From assembly GCF_003635165.1 (NCBI RefSeq), contig NZ_ML058597.1, positions 434,001-498,000 of the forward strand: a stretch of 64,000 nucleotides of DNA. Reading direction: 5' to 3'. Below the pieces are notes generated by a model. The model did no database searches, was not told where the DNA came from, and was given only the letters and a program-made list of their open reading frames with translations. The stretch comes from Burkholderia sp. Nafp2/4-1b. GTDB lineage: Bacteria; Pseudomonadota; Gammaproteobacteria; Burkholderiales; Burkholderiaceae. The first letter of the stretch is position 1. Each line of letters starts with the position of its first letter. This document shows, in pieces, positions 29,440 through 38,396 of this stretch. The position numbers were made by a program, and so were the translations under genes.

Positions 29440-30345
29440 TCATGCCTGCGGAACCGGATGCAGCGGCACGCGGCGCGGCGCAGCCTGCGCCGCATGGCGC
29501 GCGTTGGTCGCGTCGATGTTCGCGAGCAGCGTGTCGAGCCCCTGCAGGTACTGATGGTTGTCGTGGTCCCACGGATGGAAGCCCGGCCGGAAATAGTCGA
29601 GCCATTCGCGCGCGATGCTCGGGAACACGCCGGTCCGCGGGCTGTACAGATACTTCACGAGACGCCACATGCCGCCGAACCGGCCGTGCCGGCGACGATG
29701 CGACAGCATCAGCCGCACATGGAAGTCGAACACGATCGTCCAGAACATCACGGTCGTCAGCAGCATCGTGCTGGTGCGCAGCAGATAGCTGCCGATACCC
29801 GGCTTCACCACGGCGTTCCATACGTCGTACGACACCGCCTTGTGCTCGGTTTCCTCCATCGCGTGCCACATCCACATCTGCTGATAGCCTTCGACCGAGC
29901 CGTCGATCCGGTGCTCGTGGCCCGACAGCAGCTGGTTCGCGAGGATCGCCGTGTAGTGCTCGAGCGCGATCGTGATCGCGAGCTGCATCGAATGCGGCAG
30001 GGTCTTCTTGAAGAAGCCGAGGATCGTCCACAGCCGCTTGTCGAGCTTGTGCGCGGGCAGGCCGGCCGACTGCAGCAGGTCGTTGTACTCGATGTGCTCG
30101 CGCGTGTGCATCGCTTCCTGGCCGATGAAGCCGAGCACCTGCTTCTTCAGTTCCGGATCCTCGATGCGGTCGCGGTAGTTGCGCACGGAATCCATGAAGA
30201 AGCGCTCGCCGGCCGGGAACAGCAGCGACAGCGCGTTCATGAAGTGCGTGACCGGCACGCCCTGCACGTGCCAGTCCTTCGCGCGTTCGGGCGGCAGCGC
30301 GAAACGGATGTCGCGCCGCACCGGCATCATTTGCGGTGTCGTCAT
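29440..30345 (-). CDS. Metal-dependent hydrolase, PF10118 family
   Basis: 301 residues from ATG 30345, preceded by GGGAGA. The chain carries the family's spaced His/Glu ligands: EAMHTREHIEYN, ALEHYTAILAN and MEETEHKAVSYD, which resemble a ferritin-like di-metal site. A hydrophobic stretch near residue 195 suggests membrane contact. The name hydrolase comes from family annotation; the reaction is not demonstrated. The start overlaps the upstream SDR stop by 4 nt, so the two are translationally coupled. Confidence 0.87.
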   Translation of the reverse strand: MTTPQMMPVRRDIRFALPPERAKDWHVQGVPVTHFMNALSLLFPAGERFFMDSVRNYRDRIEDPELKKQVLGFIGQEAMHTREHIEYNDLLQSAGLPAHKLDKRLWTILGFFKKTLPHSMQLAITIALEHYTAILANQLLSGHEHRIDGSVEGYQQMWMWHAMEETEHKAVSYDVWNAVVKPGIGSYLLRTSTMLLTTVMFWTIVFDFHVRLMLSHRRRHGRFGGMWRLVKYLYSPRTGVFPSIAREWLDYFRPGFHPWDHDNHQYLQGLDTLLANIDATNARHAAQAAPRRVPLHPVPQA

Positions 30346-31277
30346 GATTGTTCTCCCTGATTGCCTGCGTTGTTGTACGTTGCTTGCAGCGGGGCTGCGG
30401 CCGGCGCGCCGTAGCGGGCGGCCGCGCGGCGCGCCTTCGCGGCCTCGCGCCGCGTCGCGAGCACGACGAGCGCCTGGTACGCGGCCGGCAGCACGCGCGC
30501 CATCCAGTCCGCGGCCTTCGCATCGCGGCCGATCAGCACGCGGCGCTTGTTCCGGCGCACGCCGGCGAGGATCGTGCGCGCGGCGTCGTCGGCGGTCGTG
30601 ATGAAGAATTTCTCGAAGCTGTCCTTGCCTTGCTGCTCGCTCTCGACGATGAAGCCGACCATGTTCTTCGCGACCCGGCTCGACTGCGCGATGTTGGTGC
30701 GGATGCCGCCCGGGTGCACGCAGGTCGCCGACACGCCGCACTTCATCATGTCGAGTTCCTGGCGCAGCGATTCGGTGAAGCCGCGCACCGCGAACTTGGT
30801 CGCGTTATAGCCGCTCATCCCCGGCTGCGCGAAGATCCCGAAGATGCTCGACGTGTTGATCACGTGACCGTCACCGCTCGCTTTCAGGTGCGGCAGGAAC
30901 GCCTTCGTGCCGTGCACGACGCCCCAGAAGTTAATGTTCACGATCCACTCGAGATCGCTGTATTCCATCCCTTCGATCGTGCTCGACAGCGCGACGCCCG
31001 CGTTGTTGAAGATCAGGTTGACCTTGCCGTGTTCCTGCGCGGTGTCGTCGGCCCACGCGAACATCGCGTCGCGGTCGCCGACGTCGAGCACGCGCGTCGA
31101 CACGCGCACCTTCGGCGCGATCGTGCGCACGATCCGCTCGGTTTCGGCGAGGCCGACGCCGTTCTTGTCGGCGAGCGACACGTGGCAGCCGGCCTGCGCG
31201 AGCTGGATCGCGAGCGAGCGGCCCATGCCCGAGCCTGCGCCGGTGATCGCGGCGACCTTGTTGGCGAAATCTCTCAT
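30342..31277 (-). CDS. Short-chain dehydrogenase/reductase
   Basis: 311 residues. TGAGSGMG near the N-terminus binds the nucleotide, NNAG is present, and the catalytic Ser-Tyr-Lys is complete (NTSSIFG...YNATK). A C-terminal extension of about 60 residues is basic and Ala-rich. It oxidises or reduces an alcohol/ketone pair and lies 21 nt downstream of the flavin monooxygenase, so it may supply the ketone that a Baeyer-Villiger step would take. Substrate is unknown. Confidence 0.93.
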   Translation of the reverse strand: MRDFANKVAAITGAGSGMGRSLAIQLAQAGCHVSLADKNGVGLAETERIVRTIAPKVRVSTRVLDVGDRDAMFAWADDTAQEHGKVNLIFNNAGVALSSTIEGMEYSDLEWIVNINFWGVVHGTKAFLPHLKASGDGHVINTSSIFGIFAQPGMSGYNATKFAVRGFTESLRQELDMMKCGVSATCVHPGGIRTNIAQSSRVAKNMVGFIVESEQQGKDSFEKFFITTADDAARTILAGVRRNKRRVLIGRDAKAADWMARVLPAAYQALVVLATRREAAKARRAAARYGAPAAAPLQATYNNAGNQGEQS

Positions 31278-31298
31278 GTCGTTGGCTCCTTGTCTGGC

Positions 31299-32888
31299 TC
31301 AGGCCGCTTCGGCGGAACGGGTCGTGGAAGCGGCAGCGGCGGGCGCGGCGACGGGCCGCGCGCTCGTGTCGTGATGCGGTGCGCGATACGCGTGGTAGTC
31401 GGCGATCGAGAAATGCGCGGTCGCCTGGCGGAAGCGCCACGTGAAGCCCGGCCACAGCGTCGTGTTCTTGCCGGTGCGCGGATCGAGATACCAGCTCTTG
31501 CAGCCGCCCGTCGACCAGATCGCCTTCTTCAGCTTGCCCTGCAGGTCGTTGTTGAACTGCGCCTCGACGAGCGGGCGCACCTCGATCGCCTCCGCGCGTT
31601 CGCGATGCATCGCCTGCAGCGCGCCGAGGATGTATTCGATCTGCGACTCGATCATGAACACCATCGAGTTGTGGCCGAGGCCCGTGTTCGGGCCGACGAT
31701 CATGAAGAAGTTCGGGTAGCCCGGCAGCGTCGTGCCGAGATACGCATGCGCACCGTCGCGCCACGCGTCGACGATGTCGAGCCCGCCGCGGCCGATGATC
31801 GCGCCGCGCGGATACGGATCGGCGACCTGGAAGCCCGTGCCGTAGATCAGGCAGTCGACTTCATGGCGGCGGCCGTCGGTCGTCACGACCGCGTCGGCTT
31901 CGATATGGTCGATGCCGGTCGTGATCACGTCGACGTTCTTGCGCGACAGCGCCGGGTAGTAGTCGTTCGAGATCAGCACGCGCTTGCAGCCGAGCGTGTA
32001 GTTCGGGGTCACGACCTTGCGCAGTTCCGGGTCGGGTATCTGCTTGCGGATGTGGCGCAGCGCGAGCTTCTGCACGTTCTTCATCAGCGACGGATGGATC
32101 GCGAAGCCGAGCACGCGCGATTCGAGCATCCAGTAGATGCCGCTACGCACGGCCTTCTGCGTGAACGGGAGCGTGCGGAACAGCCATTTCTCGAAGCGCG
32201 TCAGGTTGCGGTCGGGCTTCGGCATGATCCACGGCGGCGTGCGCTGGAACAGCGCCAGTTGCTTCACGCGCGGGGCGATCTGCGGCACGAACTGGATCGC
32301 GCTCGCGCCGGTACCGATCACCGCGACGCGCTTGCCTTCGAGCGCGTAGTCGTGATCCCACTGCTGCGAATGGAACGCGCGGCCCTTGAAGGTCTCGACG
32401 CCCGGAATCGCCGTCAGCGCGGCACGCGACAGCCCGCCCATTCCCGACACCAGCACGCGCGCCGACAGCCGCTTGCCGTTCGCGAACGTAAGGCGCCAGC
32501 GTTGCGCGGCTTCGTCGTATTCGGCGCGCTGCAGTTCGTGGTTCAACCGCAGGTGCGGGCCGACGCCGAAGCGCTGCACGCAGTCTTCCAGGTACGCACG
32601 GATTTCCGGCTGCGGCGCGAACATGCGCGTCCAGCGCGGATTCGGCGCGAACGAGAACGAATAGACGTGCGATTGCACGTCGCATGCACACCCGGGGTAA
32701 TGATTGTCGCGCCACGTGCCGCCGACCGACGCGGCCTTCTCGAGGACGACGAAGTCGGTAACGCCCGTCTGCCGCAGGCGAATGGCCATCCCGAGACCGG
32801 CGAAGCCGGTGCCGATGATGGCGATGTCGGTGGTTTCGTCCGGGCCGTCGTGGCCGGGCGGGCCGAAAGGCAACGTGCGAGCATTCAT
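31299..32888 (-). CDS. Flavin-containing / Baeyer-Villiger monooxygenase
   Basis: 529 residues from ATG 32888, preferred to ATG 32912 because GGAG sits 8-9 nt before it. The FAD motif IIGTGFAGLGMA, the NADPH motif VIGTGASAIQF and the type I BVMO-like fingerprint FKGRAFHSQQWDHD are present. Enzymes of this kind insert oxygen next to ketones or oxidise N or S. First gene of a four-gene operon (FMO, SDR, PF10118, epoxide hydrolase-like). The layout recalls the mycobacterial mymA locus in having an FMO beside an SDR and a hydrolase. A palindrome lies 33 nt upstream. Confidence 0.93.
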   Translation of the reverse strand: MNARTLPFGPPGHDGPDETTDIAIIGTGFAGLGMAIRLRQTGVTDFVVLEKAASVGGTWRDNHYPGCACDVQSHVYSFSFAPNPRWTRMFAPQPEIRAYLEDCVQRFGVGPHLRLNHELQRAEYDEAAQRWRLTFANGKRLSARVLVSGMGGLSRAALTAIPGVETFKGRAFHSQQWDHDYALEGKRVAVIGTGASAIQFVPQIAPRVKQLALFQRTPPWIMPKPDRNLTRFEKWLFRTLPFTQKAVRSGIYWMLESRVLGFAIHPSLMKNVQKLALRHIRKQIPDPELRKVVTPNYTLGCKRVLISNDYYPALSRKNVDVITTGIDHIEADAVVTTDGRRHEVDCLIYGTGFQVADPYPRGAIIGRGGLDIVDAWRDGAHAYLGTTLPGYPNFFMIVGPNTGLGHNSMVFMIESQIEYILGALQAMHRERAEAIEVRPLVEAQFNNDLQGKLKKAIWSTGGCKSWYLDPRTGKNTTLWPGFTWRFRQATAHFSIADYHAYRAPHHDTSARPVAAPAAAASTTRSAEAA

Positions 32889-32920
32889 CCGGGTGTCTCC
32901 GATTTGGCTCATTTTTGAAT

Positions 32921-32940
32921 GTTACATTGTTGGATGTAAC
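32921..32940. promoter_or_regulatory. 7-6-7 palindrome upstream of the monooxygenase operon
   Basis: GTTACAT, 6-nt spacer, ATGTAAC: perfect arms, in an AT-rich stretch 33 nt before the monooxygenase ATG. The size suits a TetR-type dimer. No regulator gene adjoins it in the window. Confidence 0.6.
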
Positions 32941-33134
32941 GATAGTGGGTGAGCCTGGAAACCGCAAGCGCCTAGAAGCGGTGCTCTAAGGGCCGGAAGC
33001 CACGCCGGAAAAGGCTGGGCGGGGTTTGGAACAGCGCGGCTTCCGCATTGCGGGATGCGCGGAAACGGCCGTCGGCAGGGCGCGAGAGAAAGGGGCTCAG
33101 GCCGCCCGCGCGCGACGGCCTGTTTGAAACACAA

Positions 33135-33875
33135 TCAGGGACGGATGGTGCGGGCCGCCGTCTCATGGAAAACCCCGGCCACGATCGTGACCTGCGCGAG
33201 CGCGTAGAGGCCCCAGATCAGATAGTCGATGCCGGGAAAGCCCCCGAGAAAGCGCCCGACGCCGATCAGCGTGTCCGAGCCGACGAAGATCAGGCTGCCG
33301 ACGGCGACCAGCGGGCCGCGCGTGCGGGCCGCGAGCGCGAAGCTCGCCATCGCGCACAGCACGAGCAGGTAGACGGCGACGGGCACGAGCAGCTCGCCCA
33401 GATGCGGAAGGAACGCCGCGTAGAACGCCGGCGCGGCGACCCACAGCGCGATCAGCGCGACGATGCGCCAGCCGTGCGGCCGCGCGCGCCAACGGAAGAA
33501 GATCGCGCAGTAGCACAGGTGCGTGAGCACGAACGCGCCGAGGCCGAGCACGAACGACAGCGGCCAGTCTGGCAGTGCGAGCAGCACGTCGCCGAGCACG
33601 GCGGTGGCGAGCGCCGCGCACAGCCACGCGCGTTCGCGCGGCGCCGCGCAGGTGCTGCCGGCCGCGAGCAGCAGGAGGCCCATCGCGGCTTTCGCGGCGG
33701 CTTGGCCGGGATAGGGCGCGGCGGCGAGCGACAGTCCGTACAGCAGCGCGGCGGCGACGGCGAGCGGCCAGAGCCGGCGGTAGGTGGCGGGAAGTGTGGC
33801 GATCAACGCGGGTGTCTCCGGATTGTTGTTGTCTGCGGTGGACGCCGCGCCGGCGGGGGCGCGGGTGCAGGCCAT
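33135..33875 (-). CDS. Lysoplasmalogenase-like YhhN/TMEM86 family membrane protein
   Basis: 246 residues with about eight hydrophobic helices. The conserved acidic motifs of the family are present: LGDVLLALP in the middle and GSDTLIGVGRF near the end. Characterised members cleave the vinyl-ether bond of lysoplasmalogens; bacterial members are largely uncharacterised. The first 30 residues are not hydrophobic, and an internal start is possible. Separate transcription unit downstream of the monooxygenase promoter region. Confidence 0.85.
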   Translation of the reverse strand: MACTRAPAGAASTADNNNPETPALIATLPATYRRLWPLAVAAALLYGLSLAAAPYPGQAAAKAAMGLLLLAAGSTCAAPRERAWLCAALATAVLGDVLLALPDWPLSFVLGLGAFVLTHLCYCAIFFRWRARPHGWRIVALIALWVAAPAFYAAFLPHLGELLVPVAVYLLVLCAMASFALAARTRGPLVAVGSLIFVGSDTLIGVGRFLGGFPGIDYLIWGLYALAQVTIVAGVFHETAARTIRP

Positions 33876-34036
33876 TATCCGGAAGAACGGGCGCGGGAAA
33901 ACCGGCGAATCCTTCTAGGTCGTTGTCTGCGATGTGAAGCGGGCAACGCCGGGCCCGCGGATACACGCCATCGCCCGACGTTCCCCATTGCGACGTCGCG
34001 CCTGGCTGGCGCGACGCCCGCGCGGCGAAGGGGCGC

Positions 34037-34450
34037 TCAGTTGTGCGGCGGGACGGCGTTGGGATCCATCCACATCACTTCCCAGATGTGTCCGTCCGGA
34101 TCCTCGAAGCTGCGGCCGTACATGAAGCCGAAGTCCTGTACGGGCGTCGGGTCCGCGTGGCCGCCGGCACTGCGCGCGCTGTCGACCAGACTCGATACCT
34201 CGTCGCGGCTTTCGGCCGACAGGCACAGCAGTACCTGCGCGTCCGCATGCGCGTCGACGATCGGCTTGCTGGTGAACTGGCGCCACTTGTCGTGCGTGAG
34301 AAGCATCGCGAAGATCGTATCGGAGAACACCATGCAGGCTGCGGTATCGTCGCTGAATGCAGGATTGTTGACGGCCCCGACTGCCTCGTAGAACGCCTTC
34401 GAACGCTTCAGGTCGGTCACCGGCAGGTTGACGAAGATCTTCTTGCTCAT
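34037..34450 (-). CDS. VOC-family protein (glyoxalase/bleomycin resistance fold)
   Basis: 137 residues from ATG 34450 with AAAGGA upstream; the longer frame is not needed. A single VOC module of the PhnB/YdcJ-like type: KKIFVNLPVTDLKRSKAFYEAVG at the N-terminus and FEDPDGHIWEVMW at the C-terminus, which carries a potential Glu ligand. Such proteins may be glyoxalases or drug-binding proteins; no substrate can be assigned. Monocistronic. Confidence 0.88.
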   Translation of the reverse strand: MSKKIFVNLPVTDLKRSKAFYEAVGAVNNPAFSDDTAACMVFSDTIFAMLLTHDKWRQFTSKPIVDAHADAQVLLCLSAESRDEVSSLVDSARSAGGHADPTPVQDFGFMYGRSFEDPDGHIWEVMWMDPNAVPPHN

Positions 34451-34682
34451 CGTTTTGTCCTTTGCGTGTCGCGGCGGCACGATTGCCGCCACTATCGACA
34501 ACGACGGCCGGGACCCGACAGAATCGACAAGCGCCGCAAAATTTTTTCAGCGAGCCGCTTGCAGGGGAAGGCCCGCAGCGCGCTTCGCATGATCGCGTCG
34601 ACGCTGTGGACAGCGGGCGCACCTTCGGGCCGAACGCCGACCGTATCGTTTCACGCTTCCTGCAATCCCCGCAAGAACGAAG

Positions 34683-34717
34683 AAGGCCGACGAGCAGGGC
34701 GCCCGTCGGCCTTTTCG
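34683..34717 (-). terminator. Bidirectional hairpin terminator after the SsuA-like gene
   Basis: AAGGCCGACG (34683-34692) pairs perfectly with CGTCGGCCTT (34704-34713) over an 11-nt loop, with T-rich sequence on both sides. It begins 28 nt beyond the stop of the leftward SsuA-like gene. Confidence 0.8.
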
Positions 34718-34740
34718 AACGAGTAGTGAGACCGCGCGCG

Positions 34741-35721
34741 TTACTTCGCCGCCAGCGCGCCCGCCACACTCTTGTCGGTCCACGCATTGTCCGCCACGCT
34801 CAGCTTCTGCGGAATCAGCTTCGCGGCGTAGAACGCATCGGCCACGCCTTGCTGAACCGCGACGATCTTGTCATCGATCGGCACCGCGCCGAACGGCACA
34901 CGTTTGATCCACGTTTCCACGAGCGGCTGCGGCAGGCCGACCTTCGGCGCGATCAGCGCGGCCGTCTCGGCCGGATGCCCGTTGACCCACAGGCCGGTTT
35001 CGCGCAATTGCTTCAGGATCGTGCCGACCACGTCGGCGTGTTGCTCCGCGAACGTTCGCGTCGCCTCGTAGAAGTTGTTCGCGGGCGTGAGGCCCGTGTA
35101 GTCGGACAGCGTGCGGATCTTCAGCGAATTCTGGGCGGCCGCGTAATACGGATCCCAGACGGCCCACGCGTCGACGTTGCCGCTTTCGAACGCGGCGCGT
35201 GCGTCCGCGGGCGGCAGGTAGACAGGACGGATCTCGTCGTAGCGCACCCCTGCTTTCTTCAGCGCTTCGAGCAGCAGGTAGTTGGCGCTCGAGCCCTTCT
35301 GCAGCGCGACCTTCTTGCCGCGCAGGTCGGAGAGCGAGCGGACCGGCGAATCGGCCTTCACGAAGATGGCTTCGTTGTGCGGCGACGGCGGTTCCGCGGC
35401 GACGTACACGAAGCGTACGCCGGCCGCCTGCGCGAACACCGGCGGCGGCGCGCCCGTGTAGCCGAAGTCGATGCTGTTCGCGTTCAGCGCCTCGAGCAGT
35501 TGCGGGCCCGCCGGGAATTCGAACCACTGAACGTCGTAGCCGAGCGGCTTGAGCCGCGCCTCCAGCGCGCCTTGTGTCTTGACGACCGCCAGCAGGCCGG
35601 CTTTCTGGTAGCCGATGCGGACGAGCTTGTCCGCGCTGCCCTGTGCGAAGGCCGATGTGGCGGCGACGGCGACGAGCGCCGTCGCGGCGGTGCGGGTGAT
35701 CCAGCGGGCGAAACGAATCAT
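34741..35721 (-). CDS. SsuA-like periplasmic binding protein (aliphatic sulfonate or related)
   Basis: 326 residues with a clear signal peptide ending TSAFAQ. The mature part follows the SsuA/TauA pattern: IGYQKAGLLAVVK at the start, then FGYTGAPPPVF, LRGKKVALQKGSSANYL and AWAVWDPYYAAAQ. It would deliver alkanesulfonates or similar anions to an ABC importer. No permease or ATPase gene flanks it, so it is an orphan receptor or shares another system's permease. A hairpin terminator follows the gene. Confidence 0.9.
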   Translation of the reverse strand: MIRFARWITRTAATALVAVAATSAFAQGSADKLVRIGYQKAGLLAVVKTQGALEARLKPLGYDVQWFEFPAGPQLLEALNANSIDFGYTGAPPPVFAQAAGVRFVYVAAEPPSPHNEAIFVKADSPVRSLSDLRGKKVALQKGSSANYLLLEALKKAGVRYDEIRPVYLPPADARAAFESGNVDAWAVWDPYYAAAQNSLKIRTLSDYTGLTPANNFYEATRTFAEQHADVVGTILKQLRETGLWVNGHPAETAALIAPKVGLPQPLVETWIKRVPFGAVPIDDKIVAVQQGVADAFYAAKLIPQKLSVADNAWTDKSVAGALAAK

Positions 35722-35844
35722 CGAACGGACTCCATGCGAAATGTCTTCGGAGAGCGGCCGACGCCGCTCGGTTGGAAGAATCGTCGCATGGGCGCTGGAG
35801 CCCGCAAACGAAGCATTGCCGATATGAATATGACGGCCGCGACC

Positions 35845-36684
35845 CTATCGTTTGTCGCCGCTGCCGGGTGTATCGGGGGTAGCGGCCTGCCGCGCCGCTT
35901 CGTCGCTGAGCTTCTTGTCGAGGATCGTCGCGACGCGGCCGCCCAGATACGCGCTGGCCGCATTCTCGAGCGCGCGGTTCGTCTCGCCTTCGACGAACAC
36001 GGCCGCGAGCGGGCGCAGGCGCCAGATCGCATCGACGAGCGCGGGCACGTCGGTCACCGGCGGCAGCGAGCCTTCGTCGTAACGGTCGAGCCGCTTCACG
36101 ACGAGATCGACGAGCAGCCGCGCGATCGCGTCGAAGTGCGGTCGCGCGGCGCTGATCACGTCGAGCAGCTCGCGCGGCGGGATGCCTTCCTTCGTCATCG
36201 CGGCTGCCGCTTCGAGCAGCGCGGGGCTTTTCGCGACGAACGACAGGCCGCGCCGCTCGAGCAGCCCGAGCTCGGTCACGCGCGACAGTTGCGACGCCGT
36301 CTGCGGGCCGAACATCTGCGCGAGCGCGGCGAGCGAATAGGTCTTCGGCAGTTCGTGCGACCAGCGGCCGCCGATCGCGGTTTCGAGACCGAGGATCGAG
36401 CGCAGGTCATGACCTTCGTCGATCGCCTTGATCAGGTCCTGGATGTTCGACAGCGTGTAGCCGCGCGCGAGCAGGTGATTGATCAGCTTCAGGCGGGCGA
36501 CGTGCGTGTCGTCGTAGATGCCGACGCGCCCGCGCTTCTCGGGCGGCGCCAGCAGCCCGCGATCCTGGTACGCACGGACGTTGCGCACGGTCGTGTCGGA
36601 CACGCGCGCGAGCTCATCGACCGTGTACTCGTTGCGGGATTCCGCCGCGGCCTCGTCGGGCATGGTTCGAGTCTGTTTTGACAT
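35845..36684 (-). CDS. MerR-family transcriptional regulator
   Basis: 279 residues, longer than typical metal-sensing MerR. The winged helix-turn-helix is at residues 20-70 (EYTVDELARVSDTTVRNVRAYQ, then DRGLLAPP and GIYDDTHVARLKLI). The effector part is large, helical and has no Cys metal site, so an organic ligand is more likely. It lies 123 nt upstream of the SsuA-like gene on the same strand and may control it, which is inference. Confidence 0.92.
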   Translation of the reverse strand: MSKQTRTMPDEAAAESRNEYTVDELARVSDTTVRNVRAYQDRGLLAPPEKRGRVGIYDDTHVARLKLINHLLARGYTLSNIQDLIKAIDEGHDLRSILGLETAIGGRWSHELPKTYSLAALAQMFGPQTASQLSRVTELGLLERRGLSFVAKSPALLEAAAAMTKEGIPPRELLDVISAARPHFDAIARLLVDLVVKRLDRYDEGSLPPVTDVPALVDAIWRLRPLAAVFVEGETNRALENAASAYLGGRVATILDKKLSDEAARQAATPDTPGSGDKR

Positions 36685-36693
36685 GCGGCCATT

Positions 36694-37254
36694 CTAGCGC
36701 GACGCGACAGGCTCGGGCGACGCGGGGAGCGTGCGTGCGCCGTCGCCGAGCGCGCGCTGCATCAGTGCGGTATCGATCCAGCGGCCGTGCTTGAAACCGA
36801 CCGCTTTCAGCATCCCTGCCGGTTCGAATCCGAACGCGCTGTGCAGCGACGTCGAACCGCCGGTGCCGCCGTCTGCGATCACCGCGATCATCTGCCGCCA
36901 CGGGCCGGCCTCGCACCGTGCGATCAGCGCCGCGAGCAGCGCGCGGCCGATGCCGCGGCCGCGCTGCGCATCGTCGATGTAGATCGAATCCTCGACCGTG
37001 TGGCGATACGCGCTGCGCGTGCGATACGGCGTCGCATACGCGTACCCGGCCACGCGGCCGTCGCACTCGGCGACGAGATACGGCAGCCCGTCGCGCAGGA
37101 CCGCGGCACGGCGCGCGCGCAGTTCGTCGACGCCGGGCGGCGTTTCCTCGAACGAAGCGACGCTGTGGCGTACATGGTGCGCGTAGATCGCATGAATGGC
37201 GTCGAGATCGGCATCGGTCGCGTCGCGGACGACGCAGGCAGGAGCAGCGGGCAT
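36694..37254 (-). CDS. GNAT N-acetyltransferase, phosphinothricin acetyltransferase-like
   Basis: 186 residues from ATG 37254. The opening RDATDADLDAIHAIYAHHV and the acetyl-CoA motif RGRGIGRALLAALI are typical of the PAT/YwnH subgroup, with VEDSIYIDDAQRG before it. Targets of the subgroup include phosphinothricin and methionine sulfoximine. The stop lies 9 nt upstream of the MerR start on the same strand, so the pair may share a transcript. Confidence 0.9.
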   Translation of the reverse strand: MPAAPACVVRDATDADLDAIHAIYAHHVRHSVASFEETPPGVDELRARRAAVLRDGLPYLVAECDGRVAGYAYATPYRTRSAYRHTVEDSIYIDDAQRGRGIGRALLAALIARCEAGPWRQMIAVIADGGTGGSTSLHSAFGFEPAGMLKAVGFKHGRWIDTALMQRALGDGARTLPASPEPVASR

Positions 37255-37355
37255 GGTGGCGAAGCGGGCGGACGAAAACGCTACTATGCCGGCCGCCGGG
37301 CGGTGCGGTAAAGGCGTTGGCCGCAGCGCGCGCGCCTGCGGTCTCCCCAGCAGTC

Positions 37356-38312
37356 TTACAGGTGTCCGTCCGCGTCGCGCACCGCGTCGGCGATCGCATC
37401 CGCGACGCGCTGCACGCGCGGCGACCGACGCACGTCGGGATGGACGACGAGCCAGATCTCGCGCTCGACATCGCAACGCGGCACGGACGTCAGTTCGACG
37501 ATCGCGGTGGAGGCCGGCAACGACGGCTCGACCGAAGCCGACGTGTCGGTGCGCACGTGCGTGGCAGGTTCGTCGACGAGAAAGCGCGGCAGCAGTGCAA
37601 TCCCCGCTCCAGCCGCGCATGCGCGATGCAGTGCTGCCAGGTCGTTGGCGATGAACGCGAAGCGGCGCCCGGCCGCGAAACGTTCGAGCCACTGCTGCTG
37701 CGGCATTTGCGCGAGCGCGTCGTCGTAGCCGAGAAACGCCCACGTATCGGGCGGCGCGGCGGCCCAGTCGGGCGACGCGCACAGCGCGAAGCGCATCGTG
37801 CCGAGCCGGCGCGCGGCCAGCCCTGGCTCGCTCGGCCGCGACAGGCGCACCGCGAGGTCGGCTTCGCGCGCGTACAGGTTGGCCGCGTGCATCTCGCCCA
37901 TCAGGTCGATCCGCAGCGCGGGCCACGCGCGCTGCGCGCGGGCAAGCCGTGGCGCCAGGAAGTGGCTCGCGAACACCGGCGACGCCGACACGCGCACGAC
38001 GCCGTCGAGCGCCGCGGCACCCTGCGCGGCGCGCGCGAACGCGTGCACGTCGGCTTCGACGCGGCCCGCATGATCGGCGAGATGCAACCCTTCGTCGGTC
38101 GGCGGCCAGCCGCGCGGCAGCCGGTCGAACAGCCGGATGCCGAGCGCGGTTTCCAGCGCGTCGATGCGCCGCGCGACGGTCGAATGCTGGACCTGCAGCG
38201 CCCGCGCAGCGGCCGACAGGCTGCCGCCGCGCATCACCGCGAGGAAATAGCGAAGGTCGTCCCAGCTCATCGGCAACGCGGAAGCGGGGGCAGGTTCGGT
38301 CGAATTTTGCAC
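37356..38312 (-). CDS. LysR-family transcriptional regulator
   Basis: 318 residues. N-terminal winged HTH (SWDDLRYFLAVMRGGSLSAAARA) followed by a two-lobed substrate-binding domain. It belongs to the group that represses or activates the adjacent gene: a quinone oxidoreductase gene is transcribed divergently 84 nt away, with a dyad between them. Confidence 0.93.
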   Translation of the reverse strand: MQNSTEPAPASALPMSWDDLRYFLAVMRGGSLSAAARALQVQHSTVARRIDALETALGIRLFDRLPRGWPPTDEGLHLADHAGRVEADVHAFARAAQGAAALDGVVRVSASPVFASHFLAPRLARAQRAWPALRIDLMGEMHAANLYAREADLAVRLSRPSEPGLAARRLGTMRFALCASPDWAAAPPDTWAFLGYDDALAQMPQQQWLERFAAGRRFAFIANDLAALHRACAAGAGIALLPRFLVDEPATHVRTDTSASVEPSLPASTAIVELTSVPRCDVEREIWLVVHPDVRRSPRVQRVADAIADAVRDADGHL

Positions 38313-38350
38313 AGTGGATGGGCGCGCAGCGGGAATTCCGATCGATTATG

Positions 38351-38368
38351 CACGATGGGATGATCGTG
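38351..38368. promoter_or_regulatory. Dyad in the LysR/quinone reductase intergenic region
   Basis: CACGAT, 6 nt, ATCGTG: a symmetric site fitting a LysR-type operator, 28 nt before the reductase ATG and 38 nt before the LysR start. Confidence 0.5.
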
Positions 38369-38396
38369 TCACGTCAATTCGATTGCGAGGAACGTC

